From positions 214,657,748 through 214,721,747 of the forward strand of contig OZ010794.1 of the NCBI GenBank assembly GCA_963932465.1: 64,000 bases of DNA, given 5' to 3'. Position 1 is the stretch's first letter, and every line of letters begins with the position of its first letter. A program made the position numbers and the translations under genes. This DNA is from Maratus speciosus (lineage: Eukaryota > Arthropoda > Arachnida > Araneae > Salticidae). The notes under the pieces are model-generated. The model searched no databases. It had not been told where the DNA came from and saw nothing but the letters and a program-made list of their open reading frames with translations. Shown here piece by piece: positions 10,432-21,345 of the stretch.

Positions 10432-10980
10432 TATTTTTCAAGAAAATGTGACGTGGTAGAATTTTTTCATTATTTGTTTTTTAAATAGCACCAAAAAATA
10501 CATAAAGTTCAGCCATCAATACCCTTGTATTTTTTTCATCGCAGGCCTGTGTAATTTATATGAGCGGCAAAAAGACTGACACGCGACTACTACCTTGTTA
10601 AGAAAATAAAGTATAGTTGTAGTATATTTCTCTTGCAGATGTTGTCAAAGTGTATATGAAATTTTTTGGTTTTAAAAAAAAGGTTGCGAGTTAAAATTAA
10701 GAAATAGTCGCCTGTGGCAGCCCTGAAGTTTTGAAACTAGAGAAGGAGTATTGTCTAGCAGTTGCGATTGAAATAACGAAGGAGGACGTCAAAAAATGCA
10801 GGATTGCTAGTTTGTCGGCTAACATTTTTATTTCGATATTTCAGATTCCTACCTGAAATTTTCAAAGAAGAATCGTTACTTTGTGTAATTGCAAAAAATG
10901 CTGCCATTAAAGATAGTAAAAAATCTAACTTTTAATTTCTGATACGAATTCGGATTTCGTGAATAAAAATAGAGGCCAAA
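10432..10980. other. no gene recognised
   Basis: AT-rich sequence with no notable frame. The short phrase CGCAGGCCTG at about 10543 also occurs at 9959. Nothing else is supported. Confidence 0.4.
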
Positions 10981-10984
10981 CTGG

Positions 10985-11655
10985 CAATCTTGACAAGATG
11001 GCGGCTGTTTATTTAAAAACGTATCAACAATTTCTGATTATCACAGAAGCAACGTTCAACCAGTAAATTTGAATAGAAAATTTCGTCTTATATACGCGCC
11101 TTATTAATGGAAAATTTCTCTCTAAACTATGGAAAAAAATTCTATTTGTTTTCACTTGTAGCAGTTTGGCTAGGTATTATAATATTTCTCACTGGCACTG
11201 TCAGGGGTTCTCTAGGCTGTCAAAATATGGCGGAAACGCAGGGCCTGACTTCCGCCAAAGTAAACTTATTTAGCTCTCAGAAACAATGATATTTTATTTA
11301 TTTTTTGTTTTTCTTCCTTCACTATATAGCGTAAAAAGTTGTGTAAACACAAGAAACACATAAAAACACAAGATATTAAAATGCTAGTTCTTCCTAAAAA
11401 AATTTCCTTCATAAAAGTAGTTGTAATTGATAGTGCTTGAAATTGTTAGTGCACCAGCAAAAATTAATATCTGTTCTTGCCTTTATTTATGACTGAAATC
11501 TTTCTTTAAAAAGGCATTTAAATGAGGAGAAATTTTCTATTTAAATTTACTGATGTCCGTTTACCCCAGTGGTAATCAACCCCTGCGGAAGATGATACAG
11601 TTCAAGCTTCATTATTTTAAGGATATGTCAGTTCCGCTTTATTAAGAGTCCCGTG
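10985..11655 (+). mobile_element. member of the GGCGGAAACGCAGGGCCTG family
   Basis: Contains AAGATGGCGGCTG near the start, CCAGTAAATTTGAATAGAAA and TTTCGTCTTATATACGC, then AATATGGCGGAAACGCAGGG and a terminal GTTCCGCTTTATTAAGAGTC. The same order is seen at 23229-23773, 36130-36866 and, inverted, at 16138-16620 and 61796-62572. A frame at 11107-11289 lies wholly inside and is not a gene. Confidence 0.7.
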
Positions 11656-11668
11656 ATTGAAATATTCT

Positions 11669-11767
11669 TTTGATTTTAAAAAATGAAATGCATGAAACAT
11701 TTTGATTTTAAAAAATGAAATGCATGAAACATTTTGATTTTAAAAAATGAAATGCATGAAACATTTT
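11669..11767 (+). repeat. 33 bp unit in three tandem copies
   Basis: TTTGATTTTAAAAAATGAAA followed by TGCATGAAACAT repeats at about 11669, 11701 and 11734 with essentially no change, indicating recent slippage or unequal exchange. Confidence 0.9.
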
Positions 11768-12137
11768 AATTTAAAAAGCATTTCGAACAGAACTTTTGCA
11801 AGAATATAATTTTAGAAAACACATGATATTAAAAATACATAATATTCCAAAAATAGCATAGTTACTTTTCTTCTACCTTTTTTTAATACGTTTTTTCTTG
11901 CCTTTATGCAAACATATAATAATGCAAAATAGAATGATTTCATATATTTTTTCTTTGAGGTAAGAATATGCTTTTATTCGCACTGTAAAAAGTTTTTCGA
12001 TCATATAAAGAATTTTTTGTAGGATTCTTTAAATTATTACAGTTTAAGTTTTAGAATATACAAATTTATTTCGTTTTAACTAAATTACTCCCACAACTAC
12101 AATTTACTCTCCTTCTCAGTTTCAGTTTTTGTAATAT

Positions 12138-12347
12138 TTAACACTTTCAGGGACAAGCAATTGTCTTTCTGCAATATCAAATTCACACCGGAATCTTTCA
12201 AAAATTTATTGTTAAGACGTTTTCTTTAAGACGTTACGTTTTCTTTGTACCAAAAGTAGAAAGTCAAATCTAATAATTTTTTTCTTGTTCAAATACGAAT
12301 TAATTGTAGGGGGGATATAATATATCACACGCCCTTCAAGGGTTTAA
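12138..12347 (+). mobile_element. degenerate TTAA MITE, CCCCTTGAGGGGC subfamily
   Basis: TTAA then CACTTTCAGGGACAAGCAAT on the left, and GCCCTTCAAGGG then TTTAA on the right. The interior keeps CACACCGGAATCTTTC and a partner ending TTTTTTTCTTGTTC. A GATATAATATATC hairpin lies beside the right end. It is an older copy of the element at 7937. Confidence 0.7.
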
Positions 12348-12699
12348 ATAGCATGTATTTAATTTATTATAAACTCTTGCCAAAACGTTTAGAGTGTATA
12401 TAACGTATCGATTATAGAACTTCAAGCATACATTTTACTGATTTAGAAATATGAACTTCGTTGTTGAAATGCTAGTAAAAAAATGAGAAAGAAATACTGT
12501 CACAGCAGAAATAAAAGCATGCGCATATAAACGTCATCAAAGATTCAATAGCCTAAAAACTGGCTCTATAAAATAGCATTAAAATTAATACATTTCTTCA
12601 ATTTATAATTAGAGGATTGAAAAAAAAAAGTAAAAATAATTTATTTTTTTGACGTTAGCTAATTTTTTCTTATTCCAATCAGAAAAGTGTGTACTATCA

Positions 12700-13122
12700 A
12701 ACAAGAAAACAATTAAATATATTGTTCAGGTTATAAATATAAGAATAGTAGCATGCTAGAACAAATACTGTTTTAGGTTCTGTCGTTAGTCTCTACAAGA
12801 AGAAATCTTAAAGTTATTCTAGTTATTCTATGCGCGCAAAGCTCTTCATACACTCAGAAGGATACTAGAGAATCGGAGTGCAGAACAGAAACTGTACTGT
12901 ACAGCCAGTACAACAAGACAACAATTAAATATATTGTTCAGGTTATAAATATAAGAATAGTAACATGCTAGAACAAATACTGTTTTAGGTTCTACCGTTA
13001 GTCTCTACAAGAAGAAATCTTAAAGTTATTCTAGTTATTCTATGCGCAGAAAGCTCTTCATACACTCAGAAGGATACTAGAGAATCGGAGTGCAGAACAG
13101 GAACTGTACTGTACAGCCAGTA
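12700..13122 (+). repeat. 212 bp unit in two tandem copies
   Basis: AACAAGAAAACAATTAAATA begins at 12700 and its near-identical copy at 12912. Both run through GTTCAGGTTATAAATATAAG, AGTTATTCTATGCGC and GAACTGTACTGTACAGCCAG. Only a handful of differences are visible, so the duplication is young. No frame spans it. Confidence 0.9.
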
Positions 13123-13629
13123 TTACTCTCTTACTAAATACATTGAACGTTTGATTGTTCCGACCAAACAAGCGCCATAGATCAGTTTTTCATAAAGCCC
13201 AATAACGCAAGTAAAAATGCATAATTAAATTAATTTTATATTTAGATATTTATTAATTTTATAAGTATGGTAGTTATTAATTTTGAATGAATATTGTAAC
13301 TAATTTTAAGCAAAAAAGAATTTTTCCTGTTTATTAATGTCATTATATGTCACATTTTGCAATTTCTTTTCGAGTTTGCCACCTTCCTTTTTGGGTTCGA
13401 GGGTGTTCGCTGGATTTAAAAATCAGCCGCTTATTAAAATCAATTTGGCTCAGAACGAATATGATTTTATTAAGCGGCAGTCACTTTAGTATATAATTTA
13501 TAAATGGTAGATTGAAAGGAAAAAAAATTACTGTTGTGCATACCATAATTTCCAATGAAAAAAAAGTGACCAACCGAATGTTGGGCTTCTTTTCCATTTA
13601 CCTGATTGGTGAGTATCTGTTTTCGGCAG
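13123..13629. other. no gene recognised
   Basis: AT-rich. The only structure seen is CCGAATGTT at about 13575 facing AACATTCGG at about 13685 across the poly(A) run that follows. Confidence 0.4.

Positions 13630-13677
<48 letters not shown>
13630..13677. repeat. poly(A), 48 bases
   Basis: An uninterrupted A run. It generates artefactual lysine or phenylalanine frames on both strands. It lies inside a short inverted repeat (CCGAATGTT / AACATTCGG), so it might be the loop of a decayed foldback rather than a retrotransposon tail. Confidence 0.95.
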
Positions 13678-13678
<1 letters not shown>

Positions 13679-14176
13679 AGAAGAACATTCGGCTCACAAC
13701 GAAACTGCAGTCAGGTCTCATCAATGCGTTTCTATAAAATAACCCTTGTACAGAACATAGTGGCTCCGAATGTTTCTCATTAGTTCTATCATTCTTTGAT
13801 TATTCAAACATGATTTAAGTGACTATGTTTCCCTGGTGCTTACGGTCAGTGAAACAAATGCTTATTCTCGGTCATAATAAATGTCAACACAAGATGTACA
13901 TGGCTAAAATGTATTAAAGAAAGTTCCATTTAACATGTCAGTCAAACAAAATAAAGTTTCATTTTACGTTTATTCTAGAAACACAACATAAATAGTAAAG
14001 ATTCGTTATGAAACTTCAGATGCCGTGATCAAGTGTTAAATATCAGCTATACTAAAAAGCAAAAGAAAAAAAAAGAAAGAAAAAAAAAACATTTTGTTTC
14101 TATTTAGAATTATACTAGATTACAGTTTTACAATTATTTATTACTCAAACTATTTATTACTCAATATTTAATACGT
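13678..14176. other. no gene recognised
   Basis: AT-rich sequence with A-rich tracts near 14062-14090. No TIR, tandem repeat or credible frame was found. Confidence 0.4.
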
Positions 14177-14406
14177 GATCTATCACATTGCTAACCAAAC
14201 GTAGAACCAACAGAGTGAAAAATGCCCAAGCAGGGAAACGAACCCGGAACCCTTGGGATAGCGGCCCTTGGAATATATTAGGTATCGTCCTTGTAGCTTA
14301 AATACTAGAGCACTTGGAGCGTTAATCCAAGGGTTCCGGGTTTGGTTCCCTGCTTGGACATTTTTCACTCTGTTGGTTCTACTCTTAATTAGCAATGTGA
14401 TATATC
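14177..14406. repeat. inverted pair of tRNA-derived elements
   Basis: The left arm reads inward from ATCACATTGCTAA through GAACCAACAGAGTGAAAAAT to CCCAAGCAGGGAAACGAACC. The right arm is its inverted copy (about 90 bp each). Each arm holds a tRNA-like T-arm followed by a tail, ATTTTTCACTCTGTTGG. A similar tail, TTTTTTCGCTCAGTTGG, follows the tRNA-like sequence at 59619-59689, which suggests a tRNA-derived SINE family. Confidence 0.7.
14287..14359 (+). tRNA. tRNA-like sequence, anticodon GTT (Asn), probably a SINE head or pseudogene
   Basis: A cloverleaf can be drawn. The acceptor pair GTCCTTG / CTTGGAC has two T-T mismatches. The D arm is GCTT...GAGC, and the anticodon stem TTGGA/TCCAA is perfect with loop GCGTTAA (anticodon GTT at 14321-14323). 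The T arm is CCGGG TTTGGTT CCCTG. Position 33 is C rather than the near-invariant T. It lies within an inverted pair, so a functional gene is unlikely. Confidence 0.4.
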
Positions 14407-14554
14407 ACGCATTAAATATTCAACAATTTCGAGCGTAATTCCACTTCTGAAAATTAATTGAAATTATATATTTATTACTCAAAGTATTTATACTGCTATG
14501 TTCGTCTTTCGAAAAAGAAATAATCTTAGACAAAAGGCAACAACCCCAATAAGA

Positions 14555-14579
14555 TTTTTTTTTTTTTTTTTTTTTTTTT
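14555..14579. repeat. poly(T), 25 bases
   Basis: Uninterrupted T run shortly upstream of the long-TIR element. Nothing links it to a specific element. Confidence 0.9.
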
Positions 14580-14768
14580 ACGTTTCAACGATAATTTTTT
14601 GAAAGTAAAACTGGCATTTCTTGCAAAATTCTTTACATACATTTAAATTTTTAGTACTGCATTAACCTTTAAAAGTCCTTCATATATATCCGTTTTTTTA
14701 CCACTTTTTTCTAAGAAAAATCTTCCTTTCAAAACTTCTTATCAAATTTTGTAGACCCGGAACGTATA

Positions 14769-15986
14769 CAGGGTGCAAAGGAAAGTCCCTTTAACCTGAA
14801 AATACTTGCGAATGGCTACAGCTATACAAGTGAGGTAACGGTATAGACAAGCGACTACGCCCGATTTAATGCAAATGACAGCAGCGCCCCCTAATGGCGA
14901 AATTTGGAAGATAGCCATTTCAAATCGAAAACGAAAAGAGATAAAGCAAAATTTCCAGTTAGAAAGTTTCAGAGCATCGCATAATTAGTACGAAATGATA
15001 TTTGGTTCACACGGATAAGATAAATGGTCACCTATATACCCAAAAAAGTCCGAAATCGATGAGCGACGATTATACTTTGCATATTCCCATTTCGGAAATG
15101 TAGGAGTGCGCAATTGCAAATTGTGACGTTGTACTTTTACTGTAATGTCTAAAAATTTAATTTGCAATGCATTTAAAATTTTAGTTTCATCCTTTCAGGG
15201 GCAGAAGAATTCTTTTCGCAAAATGATGAAATAATTGACACACACCAGAATATTCAAAGGAATTTCTTAGAAAATAAAAACCCGCTATTTTGCACTTTAA
15301 TTAAAAAACCAAAATTTTATTAAAATATTCATGGTGTCACTTGTCAGTTTTGGAATTAAAATTAGGTGGCTAGACCGTCTAGCCACCGCCGTTGTAAGGG
15401 TTAAATCTGTATCTCCGTATTGAAGAGTCTCGCAATAGACGTTCCATGCTGAGAAATGTGAATGCAGATTTACTCTCACGAATACAAACGTGTATCGTGA
15501 GCAATGGCGAACTTTTCGAACATATTGAATATTCACTTTTTATTACTGTGAGACAGTTTGTCTTTTTATATTGTGTGTGTGTGATGTTATAAAAATTTAT
15601 TGAGATAAGTACTTATTTATACAATAAATTGTGCACATTTCTTCATACTTGTGCCTATATCATTCAAACGTTTACACAAAGCAGAGTGCATCAATTTCGG
15701 ACTATTTTGAATATACAGACATAGATTAATCCTATCCATGTACACCAAATGTCACTTCGTACTAATTAACTGGTGATCTAAAACTTTTTATTCGGAAATT
15801 TTGCTCTATCTCTTTTCGTTTTCGATTTGCAATGGCTATTTTCCAAATCTCGCCACTAGGGGCGCTACTGTCGTTTGCATTAAGTCGGGCGTAGTCGCTT
15901 TACTATACTGTTACCTCATTTGCAGAGCTGTGGATTTCTCCGTTCGCAAGTATTTTCAGGCTAAAGGGACTTTCTTTTGCACCCTG
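14769..15986. mobile_element. long-TIR mariner-like element, 1.2 kb
   Basis: The ends are CAGGGTGCAAAGGAAAGTCC and GGACTTTCTTTTGCACCCTG, each flanked by TA. Inverted similarity extends inward about 300 bp on each side (14769-15075 and 15680-15986), including CGCCCGATTTAATGCAAA and GAAAACGAAAAGAGATA. The interior has no transposase and holds a TTAA-type MITE (15181-15404). The CAGGGTG terminus with TA flank fits Tc1/mariner. It is non-autonomous. Confidence 0.85.
15181..15404 (+). mobile_element. TTAA-type MITE, GGGGCAG/GCCACC subfamily
   Basis: The right end is GCCGTTGTAAGGG then TTAA. The left end CCTTTCAGGGGCAG has lost a clear TTAA. Internal arms are CACACCAGAATATTC and TATTCATGGTGTC. Beside the right end only is GGTGGCTAGACCGTCTAGCC + ACC (15365-15387), a 10 bp stem. 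Closest relative is 45753-45969. It is nested in the long-TIR mariner-like element. Confidence 0.7.
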
Positions 15987-16137
15987 TATATATTTTTCAA
16001 ATGTTTTAAAAGCTCAGCTTAAGAAATTTTCAGCATAAATACTGGTATACAAAAAACGGATCAATTGGATCGCTTCTTCCACTAATATGCCTTCAAATAG
16101 TATGCGTCTCTCATTCTTATGGTATTTTTTTATATAA

Positions 16138-16620
16138 GTATAGAGGAACTGACACTGCCTCAAAATGGTGGACCTGCAACTGTAACCAATTTGTTAGGAC
16201 CCGATTACCACCAGGGTAAACTGTACCAGTAAATTTGAATTTAAATCTCCTCTTTATATAAAAGATTTATTAATGATGGATTTCTGACAAAATTAAGTCA
16301 CAAATCTGTGTTCGGTTTCACTGGTGGAAGTTATCCCCGGCGGCAGTCAGGTCTGCGGTTCCACCATATTATGCCAACATAAAAAAAAAACTTATTTCAA
16401 TGTCTGTGAATTTGATTACCGCCGAGTTATATTTCCACCACTAAATATGAATACAAAATTTCCCTTTATTTCAACAGCTTATTCGTGAAAAATTTTCGTC
16501 TGAAAAATGGCGTAAATATCTCTTCGATTTTAGTGCTAGAAGTTTGCCCAAGCGTTAATCAAGTCCTGATCCGAAGTAAACAAACAACAAACGCCATCTT
16601 TTGGCTACATCCTGAGTTGC
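16138..16620 (-). mobile_element. member of the GGCGGAAACGCAGGGCCTG family, inverted
   Basis: Read on the minus strand it ends with the TCAGTTCCTCTATACTTA-type terminus. It contains the reverse complements of CCAGTAAATTTGAATT and of AAGATGGCG (about 16590, as CGCCATCTTTTGG). A frame at 16485-16721 lies over it and shows no recognisable protein family. Diverged relative to 23229-23773. Confidence 0.55.
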
Positions 16621-16739
16621 TGAAGAAAATTATATTATGTACCATATCATCAAACCGCACTCCTAAAAGTGTTGAAGATGAAAACATCAGTATAAAATAT
16701 CGTAAAAGAGTGATACAATAAACGGAATGGAAACAAAGA

Positions 16740-17560
16740 GGAAATATTTGTTTTTCACTTTTTATGGTTAAAATAAAAAAAATATATGTATTTAAGTTGT
16801 TGTTCTGATTTCTTAAAAAGAAATGTCAATTTTTTTTTAATTTAAAAAGACGTTTTTCGGAGAGAATAATAAATTTTCTATTCAACAAATGCTTTTAAAC
16901 AAATTTTAAATACATTTTTAGAAAACTATTTTATTTTTCCTATTTATACGCCAGCTGTTATTAAAAAGAAAATATGAGTTTTAAAAATATACATCTTATT
17001 TTCGTAAATTCCTACTGTAATTATGTTCTTTCTGCCTCTTCAACAATGTAACTAGTCATTAAATAATAGTATTTATATTTTTTTTTTTACGTTTGCATAG
17101 ACTCTTTTAAGTCACTATCTGTAATTTTCAAAACATAACAAACGACTTTCAGTTTTTTATTTAGTTATTATAATGGTATTTAAAAAAAATGTTCTTTAAC
17201 TAAATTTAAAACACAATTTTCATTATGAAAATCGCAAAAACTCTTCATTTATCTTGGATTTTTATCTTGAAAGAATTTTTCTTTGCTTTATTTTTTCTTT
17301 TTTTTTTATGAAACATTTCAATAAATGTGAAACTAAACGAACTGCAATATTGTTTAACAAAGAAAGAAATCCTTAGAATTAATAGTATATTTCAATAATA
17401 GGTTAAAATAATACAAAAATAGTTTGTATACAATAATACTTTAGATATCTGTATTTGGGAGAGTTTTATAATCTGTTTTGCTTTCAGCAGAAATTCTGTT
17501 AAGGAAAGAATTTCTGTTTCGGTTCGGTTTCGAACTCCGAAATTTAAAAAAAAAATTGTA
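16740..17560. other. no gene recognised
   Basis: Very AT-rich with T-rich tracts. There is no inverted or tandem structure above background, and the 17392-17613 minus-strand frame shows no motif. Confidence 0.4.
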
Positions 17561-17564
17561 TGTG

Positions 17565-17912
17565 CCACCAGTGGTCTACTGTTTTTAAATTCAGATTTTT
17601 TTATTTTCACCACTTTATAGCTGCCAACTCTTCCGGTTTTTCAGACCACAAAAATTTAATAGAAATGTTTGCCTTATTTAATTGGCAGATTACGGCGATT
17701 CAAACAGGTAAAATTTACTATAAAATATTTGCGGTACAGAAAAGCGTAAGATGTTGGCAACTACGCCACTTGTTTGTTTAAGCCACTTGTTCACCGTATT
17801 TAATGACATATTAATTAAGTCTAAAAGAAGGTGATTTTTACCATTTCAAAAAAGTGGTACAAAGCAATAAATCTGAATTTAAAAAAATAGTAACCCTTTG
17901 GCCATACTGTAT
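17565..17912. mobile_element. hAT-like hairpin MITE interrupted by another MITE
   Basis: The left arm is ACCAGTGGTCTACTGTTTTT with TTCACCACTTT. The right arm holds AAAAAGTGGTACAAAGCAAT and ends near CCCTTTGGCCATACTG. The middle has ACATATTAATTAAG and TACCATTTC as in 36192-36388. The left arm is split at about 17616 by a TGCCAACTCTTCC element flanked by CCACTTTA and CCACTTGT, an imperfect 8 bp duplication. Confidence 0.7.
17617..17764. mobile_element. hairpin MITE with TGCCAACTCTTCCG ends, nested
   Basis: The left end is TAGCTGCCAACTCTTCCGG and the right end GCGTAAGATGTTGGCAAC. The arms carry TTTGCCTTATTTAATTGG and AAAATTTACTATAAAATATT. It is the same family as 9248-9393. It lies inside the CCAGTGG-type hairpin, so it is the younger insertion. 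Confidence 0.8.
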
Positions 17913-18118
17913 GCCACACACACACACACAAAAAAGTTATGAGGAAATTTTCTTTACTTTAAAATTGGAGTATAATTTTTATGTATTTTATAAAAAAAAT
18001 TATAAAATGGTTTTTAAATAATTTTTTTTTTTATGTGACTTTTATATAAGTTTCAAATTATAAGAAACGCACATAGAAATAGAAGAACATTAAACCATAG
18101 TAATATATTATGAACTAA

Positions 18119-18245
18119 TCTTATTGTTGGGCATTTTTATTTAAACGTATAACATATAATAATTCACAAAATGTGATAAAAAAATATACACCATCGTTCA
18201 AAAAATTGAAGAATTAAAGTTTATTTTAAGTATAATAAACGGTTA
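18119..18245 (+). repeat. dispersed repeat, matches 20127-20240
   Basis: Shares CTTATTG, a TATAACATA-like segment, TTCACRAAATRTGATAAA and AATTTATTTTAA with 20127-20240 in the same orientation. Both copies are diverged, and the element type is unknown. Confidence 0.5.
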
Positions 18246-18582
18246 AGTGCGAATATTACTCGCGCACAGAGGGTTCCGTACAATAAATATATGAATTCTT
18301 ACCTGTATTATTAAAAAATACGTTACTAAAAAAAAATAAATAAATAAATAAAATAAGAATCTGCAAAAAAGGTACAAAGTTGATTATGGTATAGCTGTAT
18401 ATATACTAGAAAAGTATGAATGAGTATACCATAAAAGTTCAAAGAGATATGAAGCCTAAATAATGTCAAACATTGCTATTCTGTATAACTCTTATTTAAA
18501 TCTTCTCCTAATATGTTTATGATGAACTTATTTCCATACTGACAATAAAAGTACTGCATATATAAACTTCATTTGTTTAAAT

Positions 18583-18731
18583 CAGGGGTGTCAAACTGTG
18601 GCCCGCCGGATACCACTAAAATTTTAAAGAAATAGTCGACAGGTTGAATCGCCGCAATTCGACGATTAGATAAGGCAAAGATAACTATAAAATTTTAGTG
18701 GTATCCGGCGGGCCACAGTTTGACACCCCTG
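18583..18731. mobile_element. hAT MITE with an exact 8 bp target duplication
   Basis: The ends are CAGGGGTGTCAAACTGTGGC and GCCACAGTTTGACACCCCTG, flanked on both sides by GTTTAAAT. This is the textbook hAT signature (CAGGGG termini, 8 bp duplication). The arms contain GGATACCACTAAAATTTTA and TTAGATAAGGCAAAG, the shared core. It is non-coding, 149 bp, and the well-kept arms imply recent activity. Relatives at 53033-53181, 57476-57622 and 52080-52198. Confidence 0.9.
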
Positions 18732-18739
18732 GTTTAAAT

Positions 18740-20126
18740 GAAGTAATGATTAAATAGTTTTTTAGTTAAACTAAATTGAGCGTCGTAATCTTTTCTTTTT
18801 ATAGTTTACCTAAAACAAAACCTTTATTCAAAGTTTAAACTTGACATTTTGCTAAGTGCGCTTCGAAAGGAAGTCACAAAGTAGCAACACCACCTTGGTC
18901 CGTGCCGCGTTTTCCAGATAGGTTTAAATTAACTTTTAAAGACACGGATGGCGCATTGAGAGATCTTCTCATTGAAAACTAGTCCCGAATCTCATAGTAT
19001 GTATGTGATTAAATCTAATTAAATTAGTATATTCTTAACAATTTGAAGTTTATTGCTTCTAAATTGCTACTGGATGCTGTAGTACATAAATGTTTCATTA
19101 AAAGTTGTTATTTAGGCTTTAAAAGCCGATGGTACATAGAGTACGCCGCCACAGTAATTATGTATGTCCAAAACGTCCGTGATTTTAAGGGTTAATATCT
19201 CGGCTAATTACCGACGATTTTTTTTCAAAAATCATTATCAACAATGCTATTACACTTCTGCTACTATAGGTACCTCCAGCTCTTCTTAACATCTTTGCTG
19301 AATGCCCCCAAATCGAAATTTGTCTCTAACGGAAAAATGCGCTTTTCTCAAAAACTATGTGACCTATTAATCTCTTAAATTTTCATGGAAGATTTAAACT
19401 AACGTCCACTACCTCTAATTTTTGCATAATTTTAGTTTCAGTAGATTTGGAAATAAATATATAATTACTTTTCGTTTATCTTAATTTTTATTCCGAATTT
19501 CATTATTCTTGACCCTTTTTATTAATTTTATACTATCTCATCTATTCCCTTATTATTCGTACAGTGGTTTCGAGTGGCAGTGACTTATATTGACTTGACC
19601 AATTGGAAATTAGCTGCGTTTCTCTCATGGACTTTTTCTCTCATTGGTAAGACCAGCAAGTTTCTTACACGGTTTAGCAATGATTGGAAATTAAATAACT
19701 AAAAATTCATCAAACATATTTGTTTACCTGGTCAAACTTGGCAACTATGAAACTTGGCAACTATGTGCACAATGTCTCGTCACATTTCTTAATTTTATTT
19801 TTCTGTGCTTAACCATTATTATTTATTGCTTTATAAAACGATTCAATAACGCGATAACTATTCAGAAATACATGATTGTCAAACACTAACAAATGTCAAA
19901 CACTAACAAAAAGATGTAAACACTTGCTGTATTCTACGCATAAACTATTTCTTCGGAAAAATTCATTTCTTCAAAATTAAAATATGACTTTTGATATATT
20001 TTATAAATAATTTTTTAAAATAACTTTAATTTTTAATTAAAAAAATCAATTAAAGACAAAAGCTTATGAAATCGAAGATCAAACCACAGTAGCTTCTATG
20101 GTTTAAACATCTGCATGCAATTAAAC
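18740..20126. other. no gene recognised
   Basis: AT-rich sequence. Two small duplications are visible: ACTTGGCAACTATG (about 19736 and 19753) and GTCAAACACTAACAAA (about 19878 and 19895). No TIR pair or credible coding frame is seen. Confidence 0.4.
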
Positions 20127-20240
20127 TTATTGACAGATGGTTTTACTTAAAAGTATAACATACACCAGTTCACGAAATATGATAAAGAGAAATAAAAGCA
20201 CCAAATCGGAGAATTGAATTTATTTTAAATAGAATAACGG
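20127..20240 (+). repeat. dispersed repeat, matches 18119-18245
   Basis: Second copy of the AT-rich repeat described at 18119, with a recognisable TTCACGAAATATGATAAA segment followed by GAATTTATTTTAAATA. Confidence 0.5.
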
Positions 20241-20689
20241 AAAAAAATATTATTTAACCCTTAAATGAATGATTTTTTATTTTGTTTCGAAAAACTTATA
20301 TACGATTCTCAGAAAGGTCGATTACACAGGAAAAATGGTGGAAAAAAAAAAGAAAAAAAGAAAAAAAAAAAGAAATACATTTTTTGTGTAATACGCCAAA
20401 ATTTTCTTATGCACATCTGCAATACAAGTAAAAAATAAAATATTGTAAATCGGTAAATATTTTAATAAATATGAATCTAAATAACTAATTTTACATAATA
20501 TTTTATTTTGTAAAACTTAACCCTTAAATGCATAAATTACTTTTTTTATAATAATGTTTTTTACTCTTATATTAAAGATTAGGCACCAGAAATTTTAAGA
20601 TAAATTCTATTATTAATTAAGATAAATTGTGATTTTTTTAGTATTGATACTTCTATATAATAGTCCAAGAGGTGTTAAGCGTTTTAGGG

Positions 20690-21345
20690 AAGGTATTTGA
20701 GGCACCCTGAAAATTTGTGCGACGCTTCTTTTGTAATGGCTGAATACAAAATCGAATGTCTGGCTGAAGGATCGTGGCCCAAAAACTGTGCGAGACACGT
20801 GTCAAGTGCCATTTTTTTTTACTACTCCAAAAAGGTATTTGAGGCACGCTGAGATTGAAACAGAATAATATTTATACTTAGAAAAAAATATTTTGAAAAC
20901 GACAGACACTTTAGTCGGCCCAAAAACTGTGCCAGACACGTGTCAAGTGCCATTTTTTTTACTACTCAATAAAGGTATTTGAGGCACGCTGAGATTGAGA
21001 CAGAATAATATTTATACTTAGAAAAAAATATTTTGAAAACGACAGACACTTTTGTCGGCCCAAAAACTGTGCCAGACACGTGTCAAGTGCCATTTTTTGA
21101 CTACCCAAAAAAAGTATTTGAGGCACGCTGAGATTGAGACAGAATAATATTTATGCTTAGAAAAAAATATTTTGAAAATGACAGACACTTTAGTCGGCAC
21201 AGAAACTGTGCCAGACACGTGTCAAGTGCCATTTTTTGTCTGGCACAGTTTTTGGGCCACGATCCTTAAGCCAGACATTCGATTTGGTATTCAGGCATTA
21301 CAAAAGAAGTGTTGCACAAATTTTCAGGGTGCCTCAAATACCTAC
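20690..21345. mobile_element. inverted arms flanking three ~140 bp tandem units
   Basis: The left arm (20690-20800) runs from GTATTTGAGGCACCCTGAAA to GAAGGATCGTGGCCCAAAAA. The right arm (21232-21345) is its inverted copy. Between them, units starting near 20777, 20918 and 21058 repeat GTGCCAGACACGTGTCAAGT, ATTTGAGGCACGCTGAGATT and GAATAATATTTAT. Frames across this region are repeat artefacts. This is a compact foldback-like design: palindromic ends with a tandem middle. Confidence 0.8.

Noticed and set aside
11107..11289. 60-codon frame that looks like a membrane segment
   Set aside because: Lies wholly inside a repeated non-coding element; related copies do not keep the frame.
13470..13742. 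Poly-Phe and poly-Lys frames on opposite strands
   Set aside because: Direct product of the 48 A run.
20254..20535. TTAACCCTTAAATG at 20255 and 20518 as the ends of a TTAA element
   Set aside because: The two are in the same orientation, not inverted, and no internal arms pair.
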